Assembly (NCBI RefSeq): GCF_002803095.1
Contig: NZ_PGLR01000033.1
Span: 1-64,000 of the forward strand
Source of the DNA: Pseudomonas sp. ZH-FAD
GTDB lineage: Bacteria; Pseudomonadota; Gammaproteobacteria; Pseudomonadales; Pseudomonadaceae
DNA length: 64,000 nucleotides
Reading direction: 5' to 3'
Within the stretch, counting starts at the first letter, position 1. Each line of letters begins with the position of its first letter. Below are positions 37,923 through 45,444 of the stretch, piece after piece. The translations under genes were made by a program, and so were the position numbers. Below the pieces are notes generated by a model that saw only the letters and a program-made list of their open reading frames with translations, ran no database searches and was not told the origin of the DNA.

Positions 37923-38510
37923 ATGAATAGCCGCGCCCGCTTCACCCATATGCAAGACGGCCAGGCCGAGGACTGGGCCATCATCGCCCAGGACTTCGCC
38001 GCCTACGCTACTCAGTTGCCAGCCCGCATCCTCGACCACCTGCGTCTGCTCGACGGCGATTTCGGTGGCTTTCCGGTAGACCGCCTGACCCACTCGCTGC
38101 AAACCGCCACCCGCGCCTATCACGACGGCCGCGACGAGGAGTACGTGATCTGCGCGCTGCTGCATGACATCGGCGATACCCTCGGCAGTTACAACCACCC
38201 GGACATTGCCGCAGCCATCCTCAAGCCTTTCGTCAGTGCCGAGAATCACTGGATGGTGGAGAAGCATGGCATTTTCCAGGGCTATTACTTCTTCCATCAC
38301 CTGGGCATGGATCGCCACCTGCGCGAGCAGTTCAAGGATCACCCGCAATACCAGGCGACCATCGAGTTCTGCGCCAAGTACGATGCGGCTGCCTTCGACC
38401 CGGACTATGAAAGCCTGCCATTGAGCTTCTTCGAGCCCATGCTGCAGCGCGTGTTCGCCCGGCCAAAGAACTCCATCTATCTGGCGGCAATGGACAATAC
38501 CAGCGCCTGA
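37923..38510 (+). CDS. HD-domain protein (predicted phosphohydrolase or PhnZ-like oxygenase)
   Basis: A 195-residue single HD-domain protein. Metal ligands are visible in RLTHSLQTATRAY, LLHDIGDTLGSYNHPD and FFHHLGMDR. This pattern matches the HD subgroup that includes PhnZ and TmpB, mixed-valence diiron oxygenases that cleave aminophosphonates, as well as uncharacterised hydrolases. Proximity to the Mpo1-like gene suggests a shared transcript, but the substrate is not evident. Confidence 0.8.
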   Translation: MNSRARFTHMQDGQAEDWAIIAQDFAAYATQLPARILDHLRLLDGDFGGFPVDRLTHSLQTATRAYHDGRDEEYVICALLHDIGDTLGSYNHPDIAAAILKPFVSAENHWMVEKHGIFQGYYFFHHLGMDRHLREQFKDHPQYQATIEFCAKYDAAAFDPDYESLPLSFFEPMLQRVFARPKNSIYLAAMDNTSA

Positions 38511-38668
38511 CCGCTGGCCACTGTTGCGCCACCGTTCGGCGGCCATGCTTGGCTGGCCGCCACCCCCTTGGTTATGATCCCCGCCCAGCGAGCCTCTGGC
38601 TCAGGTCTTGCAGACCAGCCAGGCGTCCAGCAGAGACGCCAGAAATCCAGCAGGGACAGTTCCAGCAG

Positions 38669-40057
38669 ATGAAGCCAGCAATCACCAGCCGTGCCAACGG
38701 GCTACCGACGCCGCCGTTGCGCGAATACTATTCGCGCGTACTGGCCTATATAGCCACGGCCGCCAGCATCGCCGCCGGCACCTATGTCGGGCACTTCGCC
38801 TACGACATTCTGTGGATGGTGCCCTATGCCCTGCTCTACCCTCATCTGGCGCACAATCTCAGCCGCCGTTTCAAGCGCGACTATCCGCAGCAGACCGACC
38901 TCGCCCTGCTGTTCTTCGATGCCCTGCATGCTGGCGCGGCCTGCGTGCTGCTCGGCTTCTCTGCCGTGCCCAGCCTGATGTTCTTGCTGATTCTCTGTTT
39001 CAGTGCCCTGGTGGTCGGTGGCATGCGCTATCTCGGCCTGGGCCTGCTGGTGGCCGCCAGCGGCATGGCGCTGTGCGCCGCGCTGGTTGGGGTTCATCCC
39101 AATACCGACACGCCGACGCTGGTGGCGCTGGTCAGCATCCTCTTCGCTACCCTGTACATCTGCATCACCGCCTACTTCGTCAACCAGCAGGGCCTGCGTC
39201 TGGCTCAGGTACGCAGCGAGATCAAGCGTGAGCAGGAAAAGGCCGCACGCCTGGCGCGCAACCTGGCCAAGTACCTGTCACCACAGGTCTGGGAATCGAT
39301 CTTCACCGGCAAGAAGAGCGTGCGCCTGGAGACTCAGCGCAAGAAGCTCACGGTGTTCTTCTCCGACATCAAGGGTTTCACCGAGCTGTCGGAAGAGCTG
39401 GAAGCAGAAGCGCTGACCGACCTGCTCAACACCTACCTCAACGAAATGTCGAAGATCACCCTGAAATACGGCGGTACCATCGACAAGTTCATCGGTGACT
39501 GCGTCATGGTGTTCTTCGGCGACCCGAGCAGCAACGGCGCCAAGAAGGATGCGGTCGCGGCGGTTTCCATGGCCATCGCCATGCGCAAGCACATGAAGGT
39601 GCTGCGCCAGCAGTGGCGCGCCCAGGGCATCACCAAGCCACTGGAAATTCGTATGGGCCTCAACACCGGCTACTGCACGGTGGGCAACTTCGGCGCCGAT
39701 ACGCGCATGGACTACACCATCATCGGCCGCGACGTGAACCTTGCCAGCCGCCTGGAAAGCGCCGCCGAATCCGGCGAAATCCTGATCTCCCACGAGACTT
39801 ATTCGCTGGTCAAGGACGTGATCATGTGCCGCGACAAGGGCCAGATCGCCGTCAAGGGCTTCACCCGCCCGGTGCAGATCTACCAGGTGGTGGACTTCCG
39901 CCGCGACCTGGGCGCCACCTCCAGCTACGTCGAGCACGAACTGCCGGGCTTCTCCATGTACCTGGACACCAATGGCATTCAGAACTTCGACAAGGAACGG
40001 GTGATCCAGGCGCTCAACCAGGCCGCCGAAAAGCTACGTGACAAGGTCATTCTCTGA
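38669..40057 (+). CDS. cyaB: Class III adenylate cyclase with MASE2 domain
   Basis: A CyaB-type membrane cyclase of 462 residues. Residues about 20-170 form a MASE2 membrane sensor with several helices. The C-terminal catalytic domain has SDIKGFTELS (metal Asp), DKFIGDCVMVFFGDP (second Asp and adenine-binding Lys), and IIGRDVNLASRLES (transition-state Asn and Arg). In P. aeruginosa CyaB makes most of the cAMP for Vfr and virulence control. The start MKPAITSRANG at 38669 matches the known N-terminus. Catalytic residues look complete. Confidence 0.95.
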   Translation: MKPAITSRANGLPTPPLREYYSRVLAYIATAASIAAGTYVGHFAYDILWMVPYALLYPHLAHNLSRRFKRDYPQQTDLALLFFDALHAGAACVLLGFSAVPSLMFLLILCFSALVVGGMRYLGLGLLVAASGMALCAALVGVHPNTDTPTLVALVSILFATLYICITAYFVNQQGLRLAQVRSEIKREQEKAARLARNLAKYLSPQVWESIFTGKKSVRLETQRKKLTVFFSDIKGFTELSEELEAEALTDLLNTYLNEMSKITLKYGGTIDKFIGDCVMVFFGDPSSNGAKKDAVAAVSMAIAMRKHMKVLRQQWRAQGITKPLEIRMGLNTGYCTVGNFGADTRMDYTIIGRDVNLASRLESAAESGEILISHETYSLVKDVIMCRDKGQIAVKGFTRPVQIYQVVDFRRDLGATSSYVEHELPGFSMYLDTNGIQNFDKERVIQALNQAAEKLRDKVIL

Positions 40058-40078
40058 GGCGAACCGCTTGGAGTGCCA

Positions 40079-40152
40079 TTCGCGGCTGAAGCCGCTCCTA
40101 CGGTGAAGCAGGCGCCGAACCTGCCCTTGTGGGAGCGGCTTCAGCCGCGAAT
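40079..40152. repeat. Inverted REP pair after cyaB
   Basis: TTCGCGGCTGAAGCCGCTCC (40079-40101) and its inverted copy GGAGCGGCTTCAGCCGCGAA (40129-40152) form a typical Pseudomonas REP doublet. The rest of the 231-base gap holds short inverted GTAGGGC/GCCCTAC motifs. Confidence 0.9.
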
Positions 40153-40288
40153 AAAACGACCTACAACGCAGCTCGTAGGGCGGACTCAGGAGCGAAGCGA
40201 ACAGTCCGCCGTTTACGTATCTCACTCATCCGACGGCGTACTGCTTCCGAGCGGCCGGCGTCCCGGTACGCCCTACCGCCAATACGCC

Positions 40289-41317
40289 CTACGCCTCCAG
40301 CGCCTCAACCAGCGCCGGCTCGCCATCGATCAGCGGCTGCAATGCCAGAAACTCCAGCGCCGACGCGCGCCAGGACTGCGCTGCCGCCAATTCTGCGCAA
40401 CGCTTACGATCCAGCTCCAGCGCGTCCATGCAGGCAACCTGTAAATCCTCGGCCATCACCCCACTGAGCCCCTGCTGCAACACATCCAGCGGCCCGGCCA
40501 CGGGAAACGCAGCAACCGGCGTACCGCAAGCCAGCGCCTCCAGCATCACCAGGCCATAGGTATCGGTACGCGAGGGGAAGACCAGCACCGAGGCATCCTG
40601 ATAGGCCTCGGCCAACGCCTGGCCATGGCGGTAGCCGAGAAAGCGCACCAACGGATACCGCTGTTGCAACGCCTCACGCTGTGGGCCATCGCCGACCACG
40701 CGCTTCTCACCCGGTAGATCCAGGTCGAGAAAGGCCTGCAGGTTCTTTTCCGGAGCGATGCGTCCGACATAGAGAAATACCGGTCGCACTGGCCGAGGGC
40801 GCGTCTCGTCCGACCAAAACAGCCGGGTATCCACCCCTTTGCGCCACAGCTTCAGCCTGCGCAGATCCCAGTTGGCGAACTCCTCACGCAACCGCTCGGT
40901 GGTCACCAGCACGGCTTGGCTGGGGCGATGGAAGGCGCGTAGAAAGGCATAACCGAAGCGCGGCGCAATCCACGGCCAGCGCGTGCTGACGTACTCCGGA
41001 AAACGGGTATGGATCGCCGTGGAAAACGCCAGCCCGCGCTTGACCAGCCAACGCCGCGCTGCCCACCCCAGGGGCCCTTCGGTAGCGAGATGCACGCAGT
41101 CAGGACGAAAGTCGCGAATCGCCGCACCGACGCGCCACAGATCCCACACCAGCGGAATCTCCGGATAAGTGGGGCACGGCACGGCACGAAAATCGGCGGG
41201 CGACAGCAGCTTGACCTGATGCCCCAACCCACGCAGTTCGCCGACCAGCGCGGCCAGGCTGGTGACCACACCATTGACCTGAGGCGCCCAGGCGTCGGAG
41301 ACGATGAGTATCCTCAT
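40289..41317 (-). CDS. agt: Glycolipid glycosyltransferase, GT4 family
   Basis: A 342-residue GT-B glycosyltransferase: N-terminal ISDAWAPQVNGVVTS, C-terminal PSRTDTYGLVMLEALACGTP with the EX7E motif. The start MRILIVSDAW at 41317 overlaps the stop of plcP by four bases. In P. aeruginosa the homologous pair (PlcP and Agt1, from memory) replaces phospholipids by glycosyl diacylglycerols when phosphate is short. A glucosyl- or glucuronosyltransferase acting on diacylglycerol is therefore likely. A generic mannosyltransferase is the alternative. Confidence 0.88.
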   Translation of the reverse strand: MRILIVSDAWAPQVNGVVTSLAALVGELRGLGHQVKLLSPADFRAVPCPTYPEIPLVWDLWRVGAAIRDFRPDCVHLATEGPLGWAARRWLVKRGLAFSTAIHTRFPEYVSTRWPWIAPRFGYAFLRAFHRPSQAVLVTTERLREEFANWDLRRLKLWRKGVDTRLFWSDETRPRPVRPVFLYVGRIAPEKNLQAFLDLDLPGEKRVVGDGPQREALQQRYPLVRFLGYRHGQALAEAYQDASVLVFPSRTDTYGLVMLEALACGTPVAAFPVAGPLDVLQQGLSGVMAEDLQVACMDALELDRKRCAELAAAQSWRASALEFLALQPLIDGEPALVEALEA

Positions 41318-42126
41318 GCGCTGGTCTCGAGGGCGACGGCCCGTTCCTCGCTGGCCAGTTGCGCCTCGGCCAGACGATAGAGCTCGATCTGCCCATCCCA
41401 GTGCTCGATCAGCGCCGTGCAGGATTCTACCCAGTCGCCGCAGTTCATGTATTCCACACCACTCACCTGGCGAATCTCGGCATGGTGAATATGGCCGCAG
41501 ACCACGCCCTGCAGGCCGCGCTTGACGCATTCGTGAGCGATGGCCTCCTCGAAGTCGCTGATGAAGTTCACCGCGGTCTTGACCTTGTGCTTGAGGTAAG
41601 CCGACAGCGACCAGTAACCGTAGCCCCAGCGGCTGCGCCAGTGATTGAGCCAGCGATTGAGGGTCAGGGTGAATTCGTAGGCCGAGTCGCCGAGAAAGGC
41701 TAGCCAGCGGTGATAACGGGTAATCACATCGAACTGATCGCCATGGATCACCAGCAATTGACGGCCATCGGCCGTGACGTGCACCGCCTCGTCGACCAAC
41801 TGGATATTGCCTAACAGCAGGCTGGAGTATCGACGCAGGAATTCGTCATGGTTGCCGGTGACGTAGATCACTTCGGTGCCGCGCTTGCTCATGGTCAGCA
41901 GACGGCGGATGACGTTGGTGTGCGCCTGCGGCCAGTAGATGCCACCACGCAGTTTCCAGCCGTCGATGATGTCGCCCACCAGATAGATGCGATCAGCGTG
42001 ATAACGCTTGAGAAAGGCCGCCAGGTGTTCGGCCTGGCAGTCGCGCGTGCCGAGGTGGACGTCGGAAATCCACAGGGTGCGGACTCGTTGCTTGCGGCTG
42101 GGCTTGGCGAGCTGGGCGCTGGTCAT
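41314..42126 (-). CDS. plcP: PlcP-type phospholipase C (LpxH-like metallophosphoesterase)
   Basis: A 270-residue calcineurin-like phosphoesterase with ISDVHLGTRD, VGDIIDGW, TGNHDEFLR, VIHGDQFD and CGHIHHAEI. Databases often name it UDP-2,3-diacylglucosamine diphosphatase. The coupled GT4 gene and a Pho-box-like site upstream instead point to PlcP, which cuts phospholipids to diacylglycerol for glycolipid synthesis under phosphate stress. The start at 42126 follows GGAGG. It is divergent from an AraC gene. Confidence 0.88.
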   Translation of the reverse strand: MTSAQLAKPSRKQRVRTLWISDVHLGTRDCQAEHLAAFLKRYHADRIYLVGDIIDGWKLRGGIYWPQAHTNVIRRLLTMSKRGTEVIYVTGNHDEFLRRYSSLLLGNIQLVDEAVHVTADGRQLLVIHGDQFDVITRYHRWLAFLGDSAYEFTLTLNRWLNHWRSRWGYGYWSLSAYLKHKVKTAVNFISDFEEAIAHECVKRGLQGVVCGHIHHAEIRQVSGVEYMNCGDWVESCTALIEHWDGQIELYRLAEAQLASEERAVALETSA

Positions 42127-42168
42127 GGGCGACCTCCGGCTGGGTTTAGACGAGCTTGAGGGGTCGCG

Positions 42169-42186
42169 GTGAAAAGCATATGACAG
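42169..42186 (-). promoter_or_regulatory. Probable Pho box upstream of plcP-agt
   Basis: On the minus strand CTGTCAT-ATGC-TTTTCAC lies 43 bases before the plcP start. The first half is a perfect PhoB half site, the spacer is four bases, and the second half matches at four of seven positions. TCTAAA at 42150-42145 is a possible -10. Confidence 0.6.
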
Positions 42187-42260
42187 GAAAAAGACCGTTC
42201 GATGACGCAGTATCGCCCCAGCCCAGGCGTTACACTTCGGCGGTTGCCGAGGAAACTGCC

Positions 42261-43007
42261 ATGCTCCCGATCCTGTCCCTGCGTCATTACAGCCACGAAG
42301 TGCTCAGCCATAGCCACGACCACGCGCAACTGGTGTTCGGTCTGGCGGGTGAACTGCAGTTCGAAGTGGACGGCCAGGGCAGCCAGGTGCTGCGCCATCA
42401 CCTGGCCGTAGTGCCGGCCGAAGCACGCCATACCTGCGGCAGCCCAAGGGGCAGCCAGTGCCTGGTACTGGATCTGCCGGCCAACGACTGGCTGGAACGC
42501 CAGCTCGGCCACCATGCGGGCGATATCCAGCGTTTGCTGGACAAGCCCAACGCCCTGCAACTCGATCCCTCGCAGGGGCAGTTGCTCAACTGGCTGGCCA
42601 GCAGCCCGATCAATGACCCGGTCATCGCCGGCCAGGGTGCAGCCCTGCTGCTCGGCAGCCTGGCCTGCAGCCGCCAGCATGCCGAGACGCCCGGCTTGCC
42701 GATGGCCGCCCTGGATCGCTATATCGAGCAGCACGCGGCGCATCCGCTGCAGGTGGCAGATCTGGCTCGCCTGGCCGGTCTGTCGGTGGCGCGCTTCCAT
42801 GCCCGCTTCCTCGCCGAGACCGGCAGCACGCCCATGGAGCATATCCGCCAACGCCGCCTGCGCCTGGCCGAGCAACTGCTGCGTGGCAGCGATCTGGCCG
42901 TTGGCGAAATCGCCGCACGGGTCGGTTACAACTCGCAAAGCGCCTTCACCGCCGCCCTCTCTCGCCATCTCGGCATGACCCCGCGACAGTTGCGCCGCAC
43001 GCGCTAA
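42261..43007 (+). CDS. AraC-family regulator with cupin N-domain
   Basis: A 248-residue regulator. The N-terminal cupin-like domain has YSHEVLSHSHDHAQLVFGL, with histidines that may bind metal or ligand. The C-terminal helix-turn-helix pair is ADLARLAGLSVARFHARF and ARVGYNSQSAFTAALSRHLG. The start MLPILSLRHY at 42261 after GAGGAA is preferred over upstream ATGs that overlap the plcP promoter. The target is unknown. The neighbouring EamA exporter is a reasonable guess. Confidence 0.88.
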   Translation: MLPILSLRHYSHEVLSHSHDHAQLVFGLAGELQFEVDGQGSQVLRHHLAVVPAEARHTCGSPRGSQCLVLDLPANDWLERQLGHHAGDIQRLLDKPNALQLDPSQGQLLNWLASSPINDPVIAGQGAALLLGSLACSRQHAETPGLPMAALDRYIEQHAAHPLQVADLARLAGLSVARFHARFLAETGSTPMEHIRQRRLRLAEQLLRGSDLAVGEIAARVGYNSQSAFTAALSRHLGMTPRQLRRTR

Positions 43008-43037
43008 CACCCTTATCCGCGCCCCGCCCGTGAAATC

Positions 43038-43060
43038 GCCCCGGGTTTCATCCGGGCTAC
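43038..43060. repeat. Partial CCCGGATGCAATCCGGG-family repeat
   Basis: GCCCCGGGTTTCATCCGGGC is one degenerate arm of the family seen intact at 32911-32959, located between the AraC gene and csaA. Confidence 0.6.
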
Positions 43061-43182
43061 AGCGGGTTCGCCGCACGCACCCGAGATGCTAACGAGAGCC
43101 TGGCGACAAAACTCATCACTCCCGCGACAGACGGCTATCGCCTGCGCCGCCTAGACTGCGCCGCATTATCTAGGAGTACCCC

Positions 43183-43518
43183 ATGCAAACCATCGAATGG
43201 CAGGATTTCGAGAAAGTGGAGCTGCGCGTCGGCACCATTCGCAGCGCTCGTCCCAATGAAAAGGCAGTGAAGCCGGCCTACGTGCTGGAAGTGGATATCG
43301 GCGAACTGGGTATAAAGACCTCCAGCGCGCAGATCACCGCGCACTACAGCTGTGGCGAGCTGATTGGTCGCCAGGTGCTGTGCGTGTGCAATTTCGCCCC
43401 CAAGCGCATCGCCGGGGTGCGCTCGGAAGTGCTGGTCACCGGTGTCTATGACAGCGACAACCGTGTCGTCCTCGCCGGGTTCGACCAGCCATTGCCCAAC
43501 GGTGCGCGCCTGGCATGA
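43183..43518 (+). CDS. csaA: CsaA-like tRNA-binding protein
   Basis: A 111-residue OB-fold protein of the EMAP/Trbp111 type: VELRVGTIRSARPNEKAVKPAYVLEVDI, GELIGRQVLCVCNF and GVRSEVLVTG (each a family signature). CsaA homologues bind tRNA and act as export-related chaperones in Bacillus. The role in Pseudomonas is unknown. It overlaps the EamA gene by four bases. Confidence 0.93.
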   Translation: MQTIEWQDFEKVELRVGTIRSARPNEKAVKPAYVLEVDIGELGIKTSSAQITAHYSCGELIGRQVLCVCNFAPKRIAGVRSEVLVTGVYDSDNRVVLAGFDQPLPNGARLA

Positions 43519-44366
43519 CGGAACGTAACGCCCTGCTGGCGATTCACCTGGGTGCCCTGCTGTTCGGCCTGTCGGGCATTTTCGGCAAACTGGCGGCGAC
43601 CACGCCGAACATGATTGCAGGCGGCCGCGCGTTCTTCGCCGTGCTCGCCTTGAGCCTGGCTGCGGCGCTCTGGCGCAGCCGCAATACGGTTCGTCCGAGC
43701 CTACGGCAGATGGCCCTGCTGGCACTCGGCGGCCTGCTGCTGGGCACGCACTGGGTCACCTTCTTCGAAGCGGTGAAGGTTTCCGGCGTGGCCATCGCTA
43801 CCCTGGGTTTCGCCAGCTTCCCGGCATTCACCGTACTGCTGGAGGGCCTGCTGTTTCGCGAGCGCACCCGCCCCGGCGAATTCGCCATGGTCGGCGTGGT
43901 ATGCGTGGGGCTGATCCTGGTCACACCCGAGTTCAGCCTGAACAGTGACGCCACAGTCGGATTACTGTGGGCAGTGTTGTCAGGCTTTCTGTTCGCCCTG
44001 CTGTCGCTGCTCAATCGCGCCAGCACCCGTGGCCTCGACCCGGTAAAGGCCGCGCTGTACCAGAACATCACCGTACTGATCTGCTTCCTGCCGCTGGCCT
44101 GGCCACTGCTGCCCAGCGTGCGCCCGGTGGACTGGCTGTGGCTGGCCATGCTCGGCATCTTCTGCACGGGCCTGGCACACAGCCTGTTCGTCGCCAGCCT
44201 GCGTGTGCTCAAGGCGCGCACCACGGCAGTGATCTTCGCCCTGGAACCGGTCTACGGGATTCTGTTCGCCTGGTGGCTGTTCAGCGAACAGCCAACGCTG
44301 CGCATGCTGGCCGGAGGCGTGCTGATCGTCAGCGCCATCTTCGTTTCAGCGCGGATGGCGCGCTGA
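43515..44366 (+). CDS. EamA-family drug/metabolite transporter
   Basis: A ten-helix exporter of 283 residues made of two five-helix EamA repeats. The first repeat ends with AIATLGFASFPAFTVLLEGLLFRER, and the second with RTTAVIFALEPVYGILFAWWLF. Substrates in this family include amino acids and metabolites, and none can be assigned here. It is coupled to csaA by a four-base overlap. Confidence 0.92.
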   Translation: MTERNALLAIHLGALLFGLSGIFGKLAATTPNMIAGGRAFFAVLALSLAAALWRSRNTVRPSLRQMALLALGGLLLGTHWVTFFEAVKVSGVAIATLGFASFPAFTVLLEGLLFRERTRPGEFAMVGVVCVGLILVTPEFSLNSDATVGLLWAVLSGFLFALLSLLNRASTRGLDPVKAALYQNITVLICFLPLAWPLLPSVRPVDWLWLAMLGIFCTGLAHSLFVASLRVLKARTTAVIFALEPVYGILFAWWLFSEQPTLRMLAGGVLIVSAIFVSARMAR

Positions 44367-44399
44367 CGCCCGAAATGCCTTGCTGCAGCGCAAAAGAGA

Positions 44400-44453
44400 T
44401 AGGAGCCGGCTTACCGGCGATGCGGTGATCATCGCCAGCAAGCCGGCTCCTAC
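44400..44453. repeat. REP palindrome GGAGCCGGCTT type
   Basis: TAGGAGCCGGCTTACCGGCGA and its inverted partner ATCGCCAGCAAGCCGGCTCC are separated by eight bases. The hairpin lies after the EamA gene and before the convergent glycine-rich protein gene and may act as a terminator. Confidence 0.88.
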
Positions 44454-44476
44454 AATACCCAACCGCGCCCTGCTGA

Positions 44477-44974
44477 TCAGTTGACGCTGTAACCACGCCC
44501 CGTCAGACAGGCGCCCAACGCCCGGCGATAACGCTCGGTGGAATCGGCACCTGCAGGACGGGTTGTGGTGGCAGGGTCGAAACCGCTCTGTCCCACGGCC
44601 CAGCTGTGGCACTCATAACGATCACGCCCCTGTTGCTCGACACTCTGTCCGCTGGCTGGATAGGCGATCACTTCATAGCTGGCGACACTATTGCCCTGTA
44701 TGACTGGCGGCGGTGTAACGACCTCATAGCGCTGGGCATTGGCGTTCCACAGGTAATAGTTGCCTGCTGCGACGAAGTACAGCGCACTGCCGATCCACAG
44801 CTCACGAGCGCCCTCCGGCAAACCATGGCGATGACCGCCGGGGCCGGGCCCCCACTTACCCCAACCAGGGCCACCCGGAGCAGGCCCACCACCAGGACCG
44901 GGCGGGCCTGCCAGCGCCTGGGCAGAAAGCGCCAGACTCATCAATGCCAGGATCACGGAGCGTTGCAGCGACAT
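44477..44974 (-). CDS. Exported Gly/Pro-rich protein (DUF6515-like)
   Basis: A 165-residue secreted or periplasmic protein. The signal peptide ends near LSAQALA at residue 22. A Gly-Pro-rich segment follows (about 23-50). The C-terminal half has LWIGSALYFVAAGNYYLWN, YEVIAYPASGQ and RYECHSWAVGQSGFDP, a pattern close to DUF6515. The function is unknown. A CpxR-type box stands 79 bases upstream in the same orientation and nearly the same spacing as for the cpxP-like gene, suggesting envelope-stress control. Confidence 0.8.
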   Translation of the reverse strand: MSLQRSVILALMSLALSAQALAGPPGPGGGPAPGGPGWGKWGPGPGGHRHGLPEGARELWIGSALYFVAAGNYYLWNANAQRYEVVTPPPVIQGNSVASYEVIAYPASGQSVEQQGRDRYECHSWAVGQSGFDPATTTRPAGADSTERYRRALGACLTGRGYSVN

Positions 44975-45053
44975 ATTTCACCTCTCACGGAATGGCCCTA
45001 TCGGCTCGAGGCAAATTATTCGCGCGCACTCGCAGGAGCGGGGTAAGCCCTGT

Positions 45054-45069
45054 GTAAAGGGGGGGTAAA
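45054..45069 (-). promoter_or_regulatory. CpxR-like box upstream of the exported Gly-rich protein
   Basis: On the minus strand TTTAC-CCCCCC-TTTAC, two perfect half sites six bases apart, precedes the gene at 44974 by 79 bases. TAATTT at 45018-45013 is a possible -10, which puts the box near -54. The box overlaps the 3' flank of the convergent Rdx gene. Confidence 0.65.
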
Positions 45070-45088
45070 GCTTCTGCTACGTATCCGA

Positions 45089-45373
45089 TCAAGGGCGGTC
45101 GTTGTGGCCAAGGTCGCGGGTCGGGTCGATCAGATCGCGCACCCGCTGCTTGAGCACCTTGGCCTCGGGGAAACCACCATCGGCCTTGCGTTCCCAGATC
45201 TGCTGGCCATCGCAGAGGATGCGAAACACGCCGCCGGTGCCCGGCTCCAGGCTGACCCGTCCCAGCTCGTCGGCAAAGGTACTCAGCAGTTCCTGAGCCA
45301 GCCACGCGGCGCGCAGCAGCCACTGACACTGGGTGCAATAGGTGATGACGATTTCGGGCTTCTGATCGGGCAT
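45089..45373 (-). CDS. Rdx-family (SelT/SelW/SelH-like) protein
   Basis: A 94-residue thioredoxin-like protein with the CxxC motif in ITYCTQCQWLLRAAWLAQELL and GTGGVFRILCDGQQIWERK. It is a cysteine version of eukaryotic selenoproteins W and H. A redox role is inferred. The start MPDQKPEIVI at 45373 is preferred over a 31-residue extension. It is divergent from plpD, with 71 bases between. Confidence 0.92.
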   Translation of the reverse strand: MPDQKPEIVITYCTQCQWLLRAAWLAQELLSTFADELGRVSLEPGTGGVFRILCDGQQIWERKADGGFPEAKVLKQRVRDLIDPTRDLGHNDRP

Positions 45374-45444
45374 GGCAGCGGCTCTACTGTGGGGCTTGAT
45401 GCCTATAATAACGGCCTTTGTCTCTGCGCCTGCCGGAATCCACC

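Noticed and set aside
41314..42126. True LpxH (lipid A synthesis)
   Set aside because: Coupling to a GT4 gene and a Pho-box-like site fit PlcP better; the essential lpxH is expected elsewhere.
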